A stretch of 64,000 nt of DNA, from the NCBI GenBank assembly GCA_035236585.1, contig CP141130.1, forward strand, positions 34,173,501-34,237,500. Direction: 5' to 3'. The stretch's first letter is position 1. Every line of letters begins with the position of its first letter. The notes under the pieces are model-generated. The model had not been told where the DNA came from, ran no database searches, and saw only the letters and a list, made by a program, of their open reading frames with translations. The position numbers were made by a program, and so were the translations under genes. The stretch comes from Warburgia ugandensis (lineage: Eukaryota; Streptophyta; Magnoliopsida; Canellales; Canellaceae). Below are positions 60,701 through 64,000 of the stretch, piece after piece.

Positions 60701-63420
60701 GTGTGCTTAGTAGGTGTTTTGAACATCTACTTTGGCAATATACATAAAGCCAAATATAATTGGACATCGATACCATTTATGATTTGTTCTAAGGAACAAT
60801 ATATATTCATACATTCTCAACTATAGGATAACGTTAATATCACTGACATCTTAATATCATTTCAAAGAATTCATATCATAGCATCTAATCATATATCGAC
60901 TTGCGAGGTAGAAAAAATTATGGCAATCCATTTAATAATATATCAAATCACTAAGTAGGAAAAATCCATGCCAAGTTAAACCAAAATAAATCATGATCAC
61001 GTGTATCACAATTAACATAACAGAATCTCACCCATGTACGACATCAGTATATGTAAAATCATAAGGTATCCATGCAGTTAGTATGCATAAATCAGTGATA
61101 AAATAATAAAACAATTGAAAGCTTTTTGATTCAATACTAGGCAAATCCATGCCATCTCAAATTAGTGTATATTAGCTCACCATAGGCAAATCCATGCTAA
61201 ATCCATATTAGTTCATCATAGACAAATCCATGCCAAATATACATCTATGCATATCAGCTAACTGTTGGCAAATCCATGACAAAAACCAAATCTCAAAACA
61301 AATCATGCATGTAAAAACAATCTCGCAATTCATCTCAGTCCAACCCACGATCATACTGTGCGCAGCTAGAAGCCTATCAGTGCCACATGCACCTGCCCTC
61401 ATCGATCCCCCTCATTAGCCGCCCTCTTAGGCAACCCTCATTGGCTACTCAAAAGTATAAATCATGAATCAAAATTTGATTACATGCAAGAAAACAAAAA
61501 TGCAATGAAATACAAATCATGTGTTAAACCACAGTTACTATTAAACTAAAATGGCAATTCAAATCCAAGAGATGCATAAATGAATGCAAGTGCTTAGTAA
61601 TTCTAAACTAAAGATCTTGGATACTCCACATCTCTATCATTATCATTCATACATCTCAGTAAGATCCATATATCATTATAATCCACATGCTAAAATAATC
61701 ATTATCATCAAAGGCAGATATATACCATCTTATTTAATCCTTGAAGAATGATGTATTCATACTTTGTAATCATATCATCTATCAATTCATTAAAGTCTAT
61801 CCTAACATGTATTTGACTAGGCCAATAATCTGATCATAATCCGAATATGTGAAAAAATTAAAGATGTTAGAACAACCTAGTTGGAATCATGGTTCCAATT
61901 TTCTAAAATTGATAGGTGCCATACATTAAGGTTGATCAGCTATCAAGATTCACTTATCTTAATCTTTATCAACCAAATCTAAGAAAACATGTGTCTAACT
62001 TCATTAATGTATCTTTAACATATAGATCAATTCAGTAAAACTTAAATTGAATAGTTGGATGGCACTCTATGCATCATCCAATCTACAAATCATTCAGATT
62101 TGCTAATTTACATGTTTAGATCTTGCATATATGTGTTTCCATTCATAGAGTAGGGTCAAGAAACCCTTGATCTAACAATCTCACCACCAATCTTGTGGAT
62201 CCATGTGGTAACCTAGTCACATCTTATAAATCAATGGTTTGATCAAATCTTCTAATAGTAGATCGTCATCAATCTAGTTTTGAATGGTCAGATTAGGCTT
62301 AAATAATCAATAATCTTTTAATTTATCATTCTAGTCTATATTCTCAACCATGAATCACCGATCAGACGTCTATTAGCCTTAGATCATCTGATCCATGCCA
62401 TTGATTATTTGATCAACTGTTTGCATTGATATAATCATACATGGATTTGTTGATCTAGATTATTTCAAATAATTGGTTTTATGAATCAATCATCTCAATC
62501 ATTAATTGACCATCTGATCCACAATTTTGGATGATAAGATTTATCTTGACACATTATGGTCATTGGATGGTGATCATGTTTCGGATTTCTATACCATCCA
62601 ATAGTTAGAACATCTTATGTTTCCTTAACTTATAGTTTTTATGTTTTAGATGGCATGTCTAGTTGTAATCCAATGTTTAATCATCACCATCAACTATGAA
62701 TTCAACCTCTGATTTGACATGGATGGTCGAATTTGACAAATCTTAGTTATTTGGTCACTGATAAGATTCCAGAAGTCTCAATAGTGGCTCTAATTTTATA
62801 AAAATAGAAATTGTGGGTTTGTAATCTATGATGTGTCATGTGGATCAGCTTTTCCAATGCATATCATCATCTGACACAAGCATGGATGGATAACTCATCA
62901 CAAATTACTTTCCATAGTATTAGATCAACTCATCTGATAGTTGATTATGATTGAGTTTCCTCATTCAAGGTCTGATTTACAATTTTTCTCATGATTTAAA
63001 ATTGAATTGTAACCGTACATTCATAGAAATTAAGATCCATCCTAGAAAACTCAAAAATCGCCAAGAATTGGTTATAGATCATAACTCTAATGCTTAATTC
63101 CTTGTGCGAATCATTACTTGCAGTGTCAGATCAAAGTCGAATTAGCACGATCTATTTTAGTCATAGTCGTTCACTGTTGTTCATGTAAGATCTCCTCTAC
63201 CAATGGTTGGATCATCAAATAACTAGTGGCATTTTATTCCGCACATCGCGAGGATTGCATTGAAGGTCTCAAATCTTTGATCCAAGCTATCCTTCTTCCT
63301 GCACAAGGTGGAGATGGGCCACTATCCTCATGACTTTTCTAGCTCATTCATTGCGACCTCAATCCTTGTGGCCATGGTTTAACATAATCAAACAATAACA
63401 ATTTGCTTGAGAGAAGCCTA
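60701..63420 (-). repeat. Decayed LTR-like sequence with internal duplications
   Basis: Holds 'GCAAATCCATGC' repeats (about 61140-61290), a CCCTCAT-rich block (61395-61445) like the solo LTR minisatellite, and a zone dense in GATC/GATT phrases (61850-63100). The block GCTATCCTTCTTCCTGCAC followed by GGTGGAG (63282-63345) repeats 59841-59890, so the 3.4 kb between them may be an insertion or part of a tandem LTR pair. No coding frame is recognised. Confidence 0.4.
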
Positions 63421-63699
63421 CGTGGATTTCTTTTTTTTCATATATTGCAATGGAAATATTGAAAGAGCTAAATGCTCTTGTCCTGTGTAAGTCACAATTT
63501 AGGTAATAGAATTTTTAACTACATAATTCTACCAAAATTTTTGTTGAGTCTCCCCTATTTTTTGGACTTATGCTTTTAATGCATGTGATGCTATTTACCT
63601 AATAGATAGTATAATAATTCTAAAACATCTATATGAGACTCAATCTCCACATAATTCATCATAGTAAATTACTAAAACCTCTGCTTGCTAACTCTAAGT

Positions 63700-64000
63700 T
63701 TTATTTGAATCCCATACATATATCATCAACATAAAATATAATGAATGTTAGAAATAGATGCATAGGGTTACTCATAAAAAAAATAGAACATAGCTTATAC
63801 TCATCACTAACATATATATATATACAGTGCAAAATGTAACATCATCACTTAGGCTTCATTCATTTCGTTAAGAGCCTTCCCCTTATCAACTTGACTAGTA
63901 CCTGAAAAATAATAAGGTGAGCTGCGAAGCCTAGTAATGAAAAAGAACTAAACCCATGCATATCGTACCATTCTTGTTGAGCCTGGCTCAACTGTAAGTT
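63700..64000 (-). pseudogene. Decayed Ty1/copia reverse transcriptase fragment
   Basis: On the minus strand, 63887-64000 reads LSQAQQEWYDMHGFSSFSLL, then GFAAHLIIF. It resembles the copia RT segment L.QAPR.WY......L...GF....D..LF. Further on, 63690-63770 reads LTFIIFYVDDICMGF, with the YVDD catalytic core at 63722-63733. The two parts are about 70 bp further apart than usual, separated by an AT repeat (63813-63825) and stops. The fragment continues beyond the window, where the rest of pol would be expected. Confidence 0.5.

Overview
This window looks like intergenic nuclear DNA of a flowering plant. It is AT-rich and has no bacterial-style gene packing. It contains a Mutator-like transposase with SWIM and zinc-knuckle motifs, a plant En/Spm-type transposase with introns, long-LTR retrotransposons primed by initiator-Met tRNA, SINE-like fragments and microsatellites. 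I found no intact host gene. Almost everything I can name is a transposable element or its debris, so most open frames are chance frames inside repeats. The species cannot be fixed from the sequence.

Layout. 1-5400: a decayed, minus-oriented LTR retrotransposon ('element B') with two partial LTRs around a 3.6 kb internal region that has no gag-pol and carries a (CT)n tract of about 100 bp. 5799-17878: a 12 kb Mutator-like element (MULE) with about 147-bp terminal inverted repeats and a probable 9-bp target duplication. Its transposase is dead, and the exon coding for the acidic linker plus MuDR DNA-binding domain is amplified into 11 tandem units of 669-680 bp. 17888-23400: three successive imperfect minisatellite-like arrays, the last split by a 2.67 kb solo LTR with a perfect 5-bp target duplication. 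23400-30539: sequence with no recognised feature; the part from about 26.5 kb looks less repetitive.

30540-41389: an LTR-like sequence split by 'element A' (31339-39685), a complete minus-oriented retrotransposon with 2.5 kb LTRs, PBS, PPT and a perfect CAAAT target duplication, but a non-coding 3.3 kb internal region. It is related to element B and to the solo LTR. 41390-42084: a SINE-like fragment, a CT repeat and an array of about eight small hairpins. 42085-59821: a plus-oriented non-autonomous retroelement complex ordered LTR / short internal / LTR / short internal / LTR. Its middle LTR is broken by a degenerate En/Spm transposase gene and part of another LTR element. 59822-64000: further LTR-derived sequence, then a decayed copia reverse transcriptase on the minus strand at the window edge.

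Nothing here works together as an expressed pathway; the interest is structural. The main observation is the 11-unit array inside the MULE. Units 1-10 share a 1-bp deletion that unit 11 lacks, and nine of the eleven units share the same stop codon. This implies that an already broken copy was amplified and then partly homogenised.
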